Below are positions 41,697-48,872 of a DNA stretch of 48,872 nucleotides, one piece after another (positions within the stretch are counted from its first letter, which is position 1; each line of letters opens with the position of its first letter). Source of the DNA: Candidatus Omnitrophota bacterium (lineage in GTDB: Bacteria > Hinthialibacterota > Hinthialibacteria > Hinthialibacterales > JAKPRU01); assembly GCA_029568995.1 (NCBI GenBank), contig JAKPYU010000238.1:1-48872 (forward strand). The letters are read 5' to 3'. The position numbers were made by a program, and so were the translations under genes. The notes beneath the pieces are model-generated. The model saw nothing but the letters and a program-made list of their open reading frames with translations, ran no database searches and was not told where the DNA came from.

Positions 41697-42518
41697 TCAG
41701 CGGATCAACGGCTGCTCACGGAATGGGTCGTCGGGTCGGACTTTCTGCGATGGGCGAAGCGCACCCTGATGGCACAGGAAGCAATCGACCGGTTTCGGCT
41801 CCGCGATATCGCCGGGGTACGCCTCCTGGAGCAGGGTCCGATTCAGGCGCACTAATTCCTCTCCGTCGGGATTCTTGTTCAACAGTTGTTCCGTCTCCGG
41901 GCTGAGTGTGACACCGGCGAACCGATCCTTGTCGTGAAAGTGCCCACCGCGGGTTACCGTATTCAACTCATCCACCAGTAATTCCTCGAATGGTGTGGGA
42001 AGAAGATCGGCTCCATCATAGTCGTTGAGATACTGGATTAGTTCATCGGAAAAGCATCTCCGGAGATACCTGGAAACCGGATCGGTTGCTTCGATGAGTT
42101 TTTTCACGAACCTGCCGGGATTTGTCAGGTCAATGGGGCGGATCGGGGTTGCACCAATCGCCTTTTTCAGATTTGGATCATTTTTGATGTATTCGTTCAG
42201 GTTCAAAACCATCCGTATCATGCTTCGTGCAGCATTTTTGTGGATTTTCCGGTCCGCATTCGGTTCATCAGTCGAGAAGTCGTCCAGATTGTGACAATAG
42301 ACACAAGAGACTCCCAGCGATTTCTGAATGGCCTGCATATACACGACCAGGATGAACGGATCGTCATAGAGCAAGACCTGGAGGCTCTTTCCGGCTGTTC
42401 CGGTCTTCTTGGCGGGAGCCGGTCCCGCAGGGGGCGAAGTCGGGTTCTCGTCCGCCGCAAGAAAGAGCAGACTGAAAGCTGCAACCGAGATGATAGACCA
42501 ATGGGGATTGGAGCGCAT
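41697..42518 (-). CDS. secreted c-type cytochrome, two CxxCH sites, photosynthetic-reaction-centre cytochrome-like
   Basis: This 273-residue protein has a signal peptide (VAAFSLLFLAADE) and two haem-binding sites, CVYCH (72-76) and CFLCH (246-250). The region after the first site, with CHNLDDFSTDEPNADRK, ARSMIRMVLNLNEY, looks like the reaction-centre cytochrome c subunit family, whose single-domain members are widespread in non-phototrophs. The methionine of SMIRM is a candidate haem ligand. It would transfer electrons in the periplasm. The promoter at 42550-42578 fits this gene, with an AGAGG before the ATG. It leads the yhhQ-pncA-pncB series. Confidence 0.85.
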   Translation of the reverse strand: MRSNPHWSIISVAAFSLLFLAADENPTSPPAGPAPAKKTGTAGKSLQVLLYDDPFILVVYMQAIQKSLGVSCVYCHNLDDFSTDEPNADRKIHKNAARSMIRMVLNLNEYIKNDPNLKKAIGATPIRPIDLTNPGRFVKKLIEATDPVSRYLRRCFSDELIQYLNDYDGADLLPTPFEELLVDELNTVTRGGHFHDKDRFAGVTLSPETEQLLNKNPDGEELVRLNRTLLQEAYPGDIAEPKPVDCFLCHQGALRPSQKVRPDDPFREQPLIR

Positions 42519-42549
42519 TCGAAACCTCTTGTCACAGATGCATTAAGGG

Positions 42550-42578
42550 ACTGTATCGTAAGGACTTGCCGCTGTCAA
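42550..42578 (-). promoter_or_regulatory. sigma70 promoter for the cytochrome-yhhQ-pncA-pncB unit
   Basis: On the minus strand, TTGACA (42578-42573) and TACAGT (42555-42550) are 17 bases apart. The transcript start would be near 42543, about 25 bases before the cytochrome ATG. Confidence 0.6.
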
Positions 42579-42890
42579 ATCCCACGCATTGTCAAGTTCA
42601 CTCCAGCATGGATTTCCAAAGATCGTCACTTGACGTTGCGGACCCAAGGCGGTAAAAATTGAAGTTCCATGGAAATTTCCCAGGAAGGCGTGACCCTGAT
42701 TGTCACAGGTTCGTATTACGTCTCTTGGGAATTCAGGAATTATCCTATTTCCCGCTCAGACAGGCCGGTTCCTGAGTCGGATATGCCGATTCCGGGCTGT
42801 TCGTCATGCTAACGGATCAACGGGTATCGGCAGAACCAGGAACCAGGCGAGGAATTGGTTCTTCAGAGACTCAAGGAGGAAAATGGTATC
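42579..42890. other. intergenic region between the cytochrome and ABC transporter genes
   Basis: This 310-base stretch contains no convincing gene or RNA. A 3-codon ATG frame (42883-42894) ends across the GTG of the ABC ATPase gene, after a good AAGGAGG. No strong rightward promoter was found. Confidence 0.5.
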
Positions 42891-43823
42891 GTGATCACGG
42901 TGGAAAATTTGACAAAGACCTACGGTCAGGTCCGTGCCCTGGACAAGGTCTCCTTCCAGGTGGAAGAAGGCGAAGTGCTGGGGTTTCTCGGACCCAACGG
43001 AGCCGGAAAAACGACGGCGATGCGGATCATTACCGGGTTCATGCCACCCACCAAAGGCCGGGTGACAGTCGGTGGATTGGATGTGGAAAAGGATAACCTG
43101 GCCGTTCGTCGGCGGATCGGGTACCTGCCTGAGAACAGCCCGCTGTACTGGGACATGGACGTCCAGGGATACCTCCAGTTCGTTTCCGAGGTTAAAGGAG
43201 TCCCGCGTGGGGACCGTGCCCGGAAAGTCGAAGAGGTGATGGAGGAAGTTGCTATTACCGACGTCCAAAATCGAACGGTGGGCAAGCTCTCCAAAGGATA
43301 CAAGCAGCGCGTGGGATTGGCCCAGGCGTTGCTGAACGATCCGCCCATCCTGATCCTGGACGAACCCACGGTCGGTCTCGATCCCAAGCAGATCATCGAA
43401 ATCCGCGAGCTGATCAAGGACATGGCGGGCAAGCGGACGATTATCCTTTCCACGCACATCCTGCCGGAAGTGAGCATGATCTGCCAGCGGGTCATTATCA
43501 TCAATAAGGGGGAAATCGTGGCGGTGGATACGCCGGGCAATCTGACAGAGCGCTTGCAGACCTCCCGCCAGCTGGAAGTGATTGTCCGTGCCCCGCAGAA
43601 TGAGATGCAGCAGAAGTTGAAAGCCGTGGCGGGTATCAAAGACGTTCAGATCACACACCAGGAAAACGGACTGCTGACCGTGGTGGTCGATTCCGAAAAG
43701 GGAAAAGACCTGCGACCCGGCGTGGCACAGACCCTTGTAGCGGCCGGTTGGGAACTCTATGGCCTTCGGGCGATTGAAATGTCGCTTGAAGAGATCTTCA
43801 TCCAACTCGTGACAGAGGAATAA
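42891..43823 (+). CDS. ABC transporter ATP-binding protein (GldA-type)
   Basis: This 310-residue ATPase of the drug/Gld family starts at GTG 42891, with AAGGAGG 11 bases upstream. Walker A is GPNGAGKTT (34-42), the signature LSKGYKQR (133-140), Walker B LILDEPT (154-160), and STHILPEV contains the switch histidine. The C-terminal domain after about residue 220 (DTPGNLTERLQTSRQLEV) is found in GldA-type proteins. It powers the permease encoded next. It is the first gene of a compact four-gene operon. Confidence 0.93.
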   Translation: MITVENLTKTYGQVRALDKVSFQVEEGEVLGFLGPNGAGKTTAMRIITGFMPPTKGRVTVGGLDVEKDNLAVRRRIGYLPENSPLYWDMDVQGYLQFVSEVKGVPRGDRARKVEEVMEEVAITDVQNRTVGKLSKGYKQRVGLAQALLNDPPILILDEPTVGLDPKQIIEIRELIKDMAGKRTIILSTHILPEVSMICQRVIIINKGEIVAVDTPGNLTERLQTSRQLEVIVRAPQNEMQQKLKAVAGIKDVQITHQENGLLTVVVDSEKGKDLRPGVAQTLVAAGWELYGLRAIEMSLEEIFIQLVTEE

Positions 43824-43834
43824 GGAGGGCAACC

Positions 43835-44614
43835 ATGAGAAATATCTGGGCAATATTCAAGCGAGAAATGCGGGCCTATTTCATCTCCCCCATGGCCTAC
43901 GCGCTCTATGTGGTTTTTCTCCTTTTATCCGGTTACTTCTTCACAATCGGGATGTCCTGGTATGCAAAAATCAGCGTCAGCGCCATGCAGGACCGACAGT
44001 ATAGCGGCGGTCTGCCGCCGTTCACGGAAACTGTTTTTCGGGGGATGCTGGGGGACATGTCCATCATCCTGCTCCTGATGGTTCCAGTGTTGACCATGCG
44101 GTTGTTTGCCGAAGAGAAGAAGATGGGAACCATGGAATTATTATTGACCTATCCGATTCGGGATATCGAGGTGGTACTGGGCAAGTTTTTCGCTGCGCTG
44201 GCGGTGATCGGGCTGATGCTGGTTCTCACGTTCAGTTATCCCTTGCTGGCGCGATATGTTGTCGGGGACCAGGTGGAATATGCGGTGATCATGAGCGGCT
44301 ACCTGGGATTGTTTTTGCAGATGGCCGCGTTCATCGCGATCGGTATTTTCCTGTCCTCCATGACGGAAAACCAGATCGTCGCCGGTGTGGTCTCATTCGG
44401 TGCGTTGCTTCTGGTCTGGGTAGTCGGCTGGGGGGAACAGCTGATCAGTGGCGTTATCGGCAAGATACTCGCACAAGTCTCACTCCTGAATCACTTTGAG
44501 GATTTCTCAAAGGGCGTGATCGACACGGGACATGTCGCCTATTATGTCCTGTTCAGCGTATTCTTCCTCTTCATGACCCTGAGAGTCCTCGATTCCAACA
44601 AGTGGAGGGGCTGA
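43835..44614 (+). CDS. ABC-2 permease (GldF-type)
   Basis: This 259-residue integral membrane protein has about six helices. The N-terminal IFKREMRAYFISPMAYALYV and the loop RLFAEEKKMGTMELLLTYP are typical of the GldF/ABC-2 family. In Bacteroidota GldF works with GldA and GldG for gliding, but related operons are found in many non-gliding bacteria, where the cargo is unknown. An AAGGAGGG site lies 5 bases before the ATG, 11 bases after the ATPase stop. The next gene begins 4 bases after its stop. Confidence 0.93.
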   Translation: MRNIWAIFKREMRAYFISPMAYALYVVFLLLSGYFFTIGMSWYAKISVSAMQDRQYSGGLPPFTETVFRGMLGDMSIILLLMVPVLTMRLFAEEKKMGTMELLLTYPIRDIEVVLGKFFAALAVIGLMLVLTFSYPLLARYVVGDQVEYAVIMSGYLGLFLQMAAFIAIGIFLSSMTENQIVAGVVSFGALLLVWVVGWGEQLISGVIGKILAQVSLLNHFEDFSKGVIDTGHVAYYVLFSVFFLFMTLRVLDSNKWRG

Positions 44615-44618
44615 TCCA

Positions 44619-46235
44619 ATGATAAATAAAACGAGTCTTTTCTTAGTCATCGGCATTATTCTGGCGCTGGTCGGACTGTTCGTCTGGGCCATTCGAAGTG
44701 TCCTGGACCCCTGGTCCATCACGCCGCTGGCGCTGGGAGCGATTCTGATCCTGATTTATGTTCTCATGAATTTCAACATGCTTGTGGCGAAATTATCGGG
44801 GCGAAGTGCAAAAGCGGGATTCAATTCCGCGATTATGGTCCTCATAACGCTGGCGATCATCTGCTTCCTGCAGGTGCTCCTGACCCGCCACAGCGCACGC
44901 TTCGACGTCACGCAGTCGGGCAAATACACCCTGGCAGACCAGACCATCCAGGTCCTGAAGAACCTCAAACAGCCGGTTACGATCACCTATCTCTGGAATC
45001 CGAACATTGCCGGTGATCGCGGGAAAGCGGAGGATCTATTCAAGGAATTTCGACACTATTCCGACAAGTTGGATTACAGGTTTGTGGACCCATGGAAGGA
45101 CCCGGCGGACGTGGAACGATTCACGATTGGGAACGAAGTGTCCCTGAACAGTTCCTTTGTCGAATGCGGTACCAAACGGGAGAAAGTCACCGGCGTGGAG
45201 GAAGGGAGTTTCACCAACGCCCTGATCAAAGTGACACGAGAACAAGCGAAGAAGGTCTATTTCCTGACAAGACACGGTGAGAAGGACACGGAGGATATGA
45301 GCTCCGGAAAGAGCGTCTCGTACTTCAAACAAGCCTTGGAACAGGAAGCGTACGAAACGGAGAACCTGGAGCTGGCGGGACTGACGGAAGTCCCGGAGGA
45401 TTGTTCCCTCCTGGTGATCGCGGGACCTCAGACCAGCCTGTTCGAAAATGAAGTGGCCGCGATCAAGGATTATCTGAGATACGGTGGAAGCCTGATACTG
45501 ATGCAGGACCCGCGCACGGTAACCGGTTTGGAATCCCTTCTGCGCGAATCCTATGGGATTTGGATTCGAGACGACATTATTCTGGATAACGACCCGCTCA
45601 GCGCGGTATTCGGCCAGACGCAATTGGTTTTGACCATCGGAGCCGCCTCCTACGGTTCACATGCCGCGACAAACGGTATCCGGGATATCATGACGGTGTA
45701 CCCGCAGGTGAGGTCTCTGCAGAAAGACCCGGCCCTGCCGACGGGCGTCCGCGTTACCGAGCTGGTGAAGAGCAGCAATGATAGTTTCGGGGAAACGGAA
45801 ATCGACCGCCTGTTCGGTGAGAAGACAGCGGCGAACGATCCCGCGAAAGACCATCAAGGCCCGCTGACCATGGCGATGGCGGTGGATTGGGACGCCGAAG
45901 CACGAATCAGCGACGCCACCAAAGAGGAATCCGGCACGGAACCGGATACAACGAGCGAAGAGAAACCGCAGGGCAGGATGATCGTCATCGGCGATTCCGA
46001 TTGCGCGTCGAATCAGTGCATAGATAGAAACAAGAACTTCATGTTGAATTGCGTGGATTGGCTCTGCCAGGAGGAGGATCTCATCTCGATTCGTCCGAAA
46101 GAGGACTCAGGACAGCCGCTCTTTATGAGCAACGTGCAGCAGCGAATCGTGTTCTGGGTTCCGGTGGTGATTCTGCCGTTGCTGGTTCTCCTGATCGGTA
46201 TCATGATCTATATGATCCGGAGGGCGCGAGGATGA
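44619..46235 (+). CDS. GldG-like membrane-anchored ABC-associated protein
   Basis: This 538-residue protein has three N-terminal helices (about 7-30, 34-57 and 70-90), a large extracytoplasmic region, and one C-terminal helix at about 510-534. The DVTQSGKYTLADQTIQVLKNL block, then LLVIAGPQTSLFENEVAAI and YLRYGGSLILMQDP, are the GldG/ABC_transp_aux pattern. It probably links the permease to envelope material. A GGAGGGG precedes the ATG by 8 bases. Its stop overlaps the DUF4340 start (ATGA). The late region contains a negatively charged linker (EESGTEPDTTSEEKPQ). Confidence 0.92.
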   Translation: MINKTSLFLVIGIILALVGLFVWAIRSVLDPWSITPLALGAILILIYVLMNFNMLVAKLSGRSAKAGFNSAIMVLITLAIICFLQVLLTRHSARFDVTQSGKYTLADQTIQVLKNLKQPVTITYLWNPNIAGDRGKAEDLFKEFRHYSDKLDYRFVDPWKDPADVERFTIGNEVSLNSSFVECGTKREKVTGVEEGSFTNALIKVTREQAKKVYFLTRHGEKDTEDMSSGKSVSYFKQALEQEAYETENLELAGLTEVPEDCSLLVIAGPQTSLFENEVAAIKDYLRYGGSLILMQDPRTVTGLESLLRESYGIWIRDDIILDNDPLSAVFGQTQLVLTIGAASYGSHAATNGIRDIMTVYPQVRSLQKDPALPTGVRVTELVKSSNDSFGETEIDRLFGEKTAANDPAKDHQGPLTMAMAVDWDAEARISDATKEESGTEPDTTSEEKPQGRMIVIGDSDCASNQCIDRNKNFMLNCVDWLCQEEDLISIRPKEDSGQPLFMSNVQQRIVFWVPVVILPLLVLLIGIMIYMIRRARG

Positions 46236-47641
46236 AGAAGAACCTGATTCTGCTCATCATCCTGATTCTGATCGGAGTCTATTATTTCTGGGACACCGAG
46301 AGGATCGAGAAGAAAGAAAAGGCGGAAGAAGAGGCGAAGAGAGTTTTTGTTCACACGAATGAGAACATCGGTCAGATCACGATCGATAAGGGAACAGAAA
46401 CCATCTCCGCCAGGAAAGAGGGAGAGAACTGGCTTCTGACCAGCCCGCTTCAAACCGCCGGAGATAAGACCAGCTGGGACAGTATCGCCCGAACGTTGGG
46501 CGATGCGAAAAGTCAACGAACGATCAAAGATGTCACGGCCTCGCTGACACCGTACGGCCTGGATCAGCCCGCCATGAAAGTGACGATCGCCGACGTGGAC
46601 GGGGCGACGCCGGAGACCATTCTGTTCGGCAAGAAAACTCCCACCGGCTCGGAAACTTACGCAATGCTTTCCAGCGCCACGGACCAGGTTGTCGTCGTCT
46701 ATAATTACGTGCAGACGTCCGCCGATAAGAGCCTGCTCGATCTGCGGGACAGGACCATTGTCTCAATGGAACCCAACGATGTACAGCGGATTGATGTGCA
46801 AGTAGGTCCGACGCAGTACCAGTTGTCGCGCGGAACCGATCCCGAATGGACGCTGACCGCACCGTTCCAGGCGCGGGCCGACAAAACAAAGGTCGATGGG
46901 GCAATTAACAAGATCCGAAACGGTCGAGTCATGAAGTTCATCGACGAGAATCCCACGGATCTGGCGCAGTACGGGTTGGTCGAACCGGCCACGCGAGTGG
47001 TGTTCTGGGTCGGCCAGCCTGGAACCGAAAGCCAGTGGTCCTCGAAGGCCCTGCTGCTGGGAGTTTCGAGCGAAACCGCCGACCAGGTCTATGCGAAACG
47101 GGAAGGCCAGAACAACGTGTTCTCCGTGGAGTCGTCCATTCTGACCGATCTGCCCGAAGATCCCAAGACATTCCGCCTGAACAAGATCACGGATGTAAAA
47201 TCGTGGGATGTGAATCATCTGGCTATCGTCCAGGCGGGAGAGACAATCTTCGAAGCATCCAAAGAAGAAATCGACTGGACGCTGATCAAACCGATGGAAG
47301 GCAAGGCGGAATATAGCGATATCAGCGATGTGGTCCGGGCTATCACCGACCTGGAAGCCTATGATTTTGTGGCCGGTGTCACCGATGAAACCCCGCTGGG
47401 ATTGGATCAGCCGGAACTGGTATTCACGCTGACCACGGAAGATGGGACGAACTCGATTGCGCTTTCCGCACCCAGGCAGAAGGATTTCGTGGAAGTCCGG
47501 TATGGCGTGCGGGAGAAGCCGCGTGAGGTTTACGCCCTCTTGATTGACGACGCTTCCGAAGCGGTCCAGAAGGCCCTGGATGTGAAACCGAAGGAAGAGG
47601 AGCCGACACCGAGCGCGGAGGAAGAGAAGAGCGAGAGCTGA
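46232..47641 (+). CDS. DUF4340 family protein
   Basis: This 469-residue protein starts at ATG 46232, with an ATGA overlap with the GldG gene and GGAGGG upstream; the longer frame from 46049 is not credible. A single N-terminal helix (LILLIILILIGVYYF) anchors it to the membrane, followed by an extracytoplasmic region. Repeated pieces of the type LTPYGLDQPAMKVTI, LAQYGLVEPATRVVFW and LGLDQPELVFTL are the DUF4340 pattern. The C terminus is acidic (KEEEPTPSAEEEKSES). DUF4340 genes often follow gldG in the same operon, so a joint role in an envelope complex is likely. Confidence 0.92.
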   Translation: MKKNLILLIILILIGVYYFWDTERIEKKEKAEEEAKRVFVHTNENIGQITIDKGTETISARKEGENWLLTSPLQTAGDKTSWDSIARTLGDAKSQRTIKDVTASLTPYGLDQPAMKVTIADVDGATPETILFGKKTPTGSETYAMLSSATDQVVVVYNYVQTSADKSLLDLRDRTIVSMEPNDVQRIDVQVGPTQYQLSRGTDPEWTLTAPFQARADKTKVDGAINKIRNGRVMKFIDENPTDLAQYGLVEPATRVVFWVGQPGTESQWSSKALLLGVSSETADQVYAKREGQNNVFSVESSILTDLPEDPKTFRLNKITDVKSWDVNHLAIVQAGETIFEASKEEIDWTLIKPMEGKAEYSDISDVVRAITDLEAYDFVAGVTDETPLGLDQPELVFTLTTEDGTNSIALSAPRQKDFVEVRYGVREKPREVYALLIDDASEAVQKALDVKPKEEEPTPSAEEEKSES

Positions 47642-47654
47642 GTGGGAAGCTGAT

Positions 47655-47718
47655 GAGATTTCTCCCTTCGGTCGAAATGAAAGGCCTATTGTCATTCCGA
47701 ACGAATGTGAGGAATCTC
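47655..47718. repeat. dispersed inverted-repeat element
   Basis: gagatttctcccttcggtcg ... atga (47655-47680) is followed by tgtcattccgaacgaatgtg ... gaatctc (47690-47718). It is the third site of the family, after 6974-7037 and 24057-24162. Confidence 0.8.
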
Positions 47719-47849
47719 GGCAGGGCCTGAGATCGCCACGTCGCGGCCCTTCGCAGACTCCGGGCCGCTCCTCGCGATGGCGCACCGCCAAAGAAAGGTA
47801 CGGAACAATCTCCGAATCGCGTTATTCGCAACGGAATATCCTGCATAGT

Positions 47850-48596
47850 ATGACGCCGGTTGTTCGGGAGGCCGGACGGATCGCATTGCGTCATTTCCGC
47901 AATGTGAAAGCGGAGCAGAAACCGGATCGGTCCCAGGTTTCGGAAGCGGACAGGGAAGTCGAAAGATTCCTGGTGCGTGAAATTCACGACCGATACCCGG
48001 AACATGCGATTGTCGGGGAGGAATACGGAGAAAGCGGAACAGGTTCCGTCGATTTCCAGTGGGCCATTGACCCCATCGACGGAACCTCGTCATTTCTGGC
48101 GGAAATGCCGATCTGGGCGGTATCGGTAGGTCTTCTTTTTGAGGACCGCCCTGTTCTGGGGATGGTCTACGCGCCGGTGATCGAGGATTTTTACCACGGC
48201 TCCGAGGAGACCGGCGCATGGTTGAACGACACACGTATGATGCTGGACCTCCCGAAGCCGATTGGGGAGAACTCACCGCTGCTGGTTTTCTCGAATGCCT
48301 GGAAAAAGATGCGATTGCGGTTTCCGGGGAAAGTGTGGTGTCATGGTTCGGCGGCGGTACATCTGGCTATGGTGGCCAAAGGCACGGTCATTGGGGCGGT
48401 CTGTGAACCACCGCTGGTGTGGGATATTGCGGCGGCCGCGGTGATCGCCCGGCAGGCAGGGGCAGACACCCGCTTCCTGTCCGGCGGCGCGATGGATACG
48501 CGCATGTTCGATGCCGCTCACCGATCTCCGCAGCCGGTTGTGGCGGCACACCCGGCGGTGATTGATGAACTGCTCGCCATGATTGAATGGCTGTGA
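47850..48596 (+). CDS. inositol-monophosphatase family phosphatase (HisN/SuhB type)
   Basis: This 248-residue magnesium-dependent phosphatase has the metal-binding motifs GEEYGE (E57, E58), WAIDPIDGTSSF (D74, D77) and WDIAAAAVIA (D192). The length and short N terminus suit the histidinol-phosphatase-like or inositol-monophosphatase-like group, and the substrate cannot be assigned more exactly. The ATG at 47850 lacks a good Shine-Dalgarno and the same frame stays open upstream, so the true start may be a few residues earlier. It follows a dispersed repeat. Confidence 0.9.
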   Translation: MTPVVREAGRIALRHFRNVKAEQKPDRSQVSEADREVERFLVREIHDRYPEHAIVGEEYGESGTGSVDFQWAIDPIDGTSSFLAEMPIWAVSVGLLFEDRPVLGMVYAPVIEDFYHGSEETGAWLNDTRMMLDLPKPIGENSPLLVFSNAWKKMRLRFPGKVWCHGSAAVHLAMVAKGTVIGAVCEPPLVWDIAAAAVIARQAGADTRFLSGGAMDTRMFDAAHRSPQPVVAAHPAVIDELLAMIEWL

Positions 48597-48619
48597 GGGG
48601 GATAGATTACCTCAGATCC

Positions 48620-48872
48620 TCAACCCGCATTCACATAGCATTCAAGCCATATTCGCTGCCAGGTTCCCGCATCAGGCTGGATTTCATAGACCCGGCATTG
48701 GACGGGGATTCCACGGTCCAGGTTCCGGCTGATCGAGTGGACGCCTGTCCGTGGAATATAGCCCAACTTGATCCCATCTTCGGTGAGCACTTCCACGGCG
48801 TTCCGGTCAAACGGGTTCTCCGGTTCCCGGCGGAGAACCAGCGCAGAGCCGTTCTTCAGCGCGGGCAATGCG
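48620..48872 (-). CDS. HIRAN domain protein (cut by window end)
   Basis: The frame is open to the right edge, so only about 84 residues of the C-terminal part are visible. The pattern LVLRREPENPFDRNAVEVLT followed by GIKLGYIPRTGVHSISRNLDR is typical of HIRAN, a small beta-domain that binds DNA ends or damaged DNA and occurs alone or fused to helicases or nucleases. It ends with a strand region, WQRIWLECYV. Any fusion partner would lie outside the window. Confidence 0.8.
   Translation of the reverse strand, partial: ALPALKNGSALVLRREPENPFDRNAVEVLTEDGIKLGYIPRTGVHSISRNLDRGIPVQCRVYEIQPDAGTWQRIWLECYVNAG

Noticed and set aside
42804-43853. A 349-codon minus-strand frame opposite the ABC ATPase
   Set aside because: The Walker motifs are on the plus strand.
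1-48872. tRNA, rRNA, CRISPR array or phage genes
   Set aside because: No cloverleaf, rRNA core or evenly spaced direct repeats, and no integrase, capsid or transposase product was seen.

Overview
The window is a gene-dense stretch of a bacterial chromosome with moderately high GC and no rRNA, tRNA, CRISPR array, phage or transposase that I can see. The gene mix suggests an uncultured Gram-negative-like, probably free-living or biofilm bacterium: Tat-exported formylglycine sulfatases, secreted beta-propeller proteins, a Gld-type ABC system, a multihaem-type cytochrome and BamE-like domains. The many small palindromic repeats between genes are typical of candidate phyla such as Sumerlaeota (BRC1) or Hydrogenedentota. 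That placement is an inference and was not tested.

Layout. 1-4.9 kb: the tail of a carotenoid/squalene-type FAD desaturase carrying two palindromic elements, then a leftward set (DapA-like aldolase, M42 aminopeptidase, membrane-anchored SpoIIE/RsbU phosphatase). 4.9-9 kb: an AT-rich promoter region, an unknown zinc-ribbon protein, two tandem small membrane proteins and a membrane zinc peptidase. 9-13 kb: a TPR protein, an RlmD-type rRNA methyltransferase and a ferric-iron binding protein. 13.1-15.3 kb: a NifX-like protein with two overlapping MinD-type ATPases, each with an inserted double-cluster ferredoxin. 15.3-20 kb: a secreted propeller protein, an MFS transporter and CorA. 19.9-22.4 kb: a unit led by a near-consensus promoter, with a LexA-like site between its -35 and -10, encoding a small protein, DNA polymerase IV and a DUF72 protein. 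22.4-29.8 kb: leftward genes, including rluD-like, pyrR, pyrB, pyrC and a glycosyltransferase in one tight series. 29.8-33 kb: a small protein, a secreted WD40 protein and a second copy of the secreted propeller family. 33-38.6 kb: two Tat-dependent sulfatases around a DUF433/DUF5615 toxin-antitoxin pair, then a DegT aminotransferase that itself carries a Tat signal. 38.6-42.6 kb: a nucleotidyltransferase-fold protein and a leftward unit of cytochrome c, queuosine-precursor transporter, nicotinamidase and nicotinate phosphoribosyltransferase. 42.9-47.6 kb: a four-gene GldA/GldF/GldG/DUF4340 operon. 47.8 kb to the end: an inositol-monophosphatase family enzyme and a cut HIRAN protein.

Working together. 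The pyr genes make UMP; pncA and pncB recycle nicotinamide to nicotinate mononucleotide; the NifX/MinD-ferredoxin trio looks like a metal-cofactor or Fe-S handling module; the dinB unit is a candidate SOS unit; the Gld-like operon probably moves or anchors envelope material. The sulfatase/DegT region looks like exported polysaccharide or sulfated-sugar metabolism, although an exported PLP enzyme is odd. At least four families of short inverted repeats are scattered between genes and in two places alter coding sequence.
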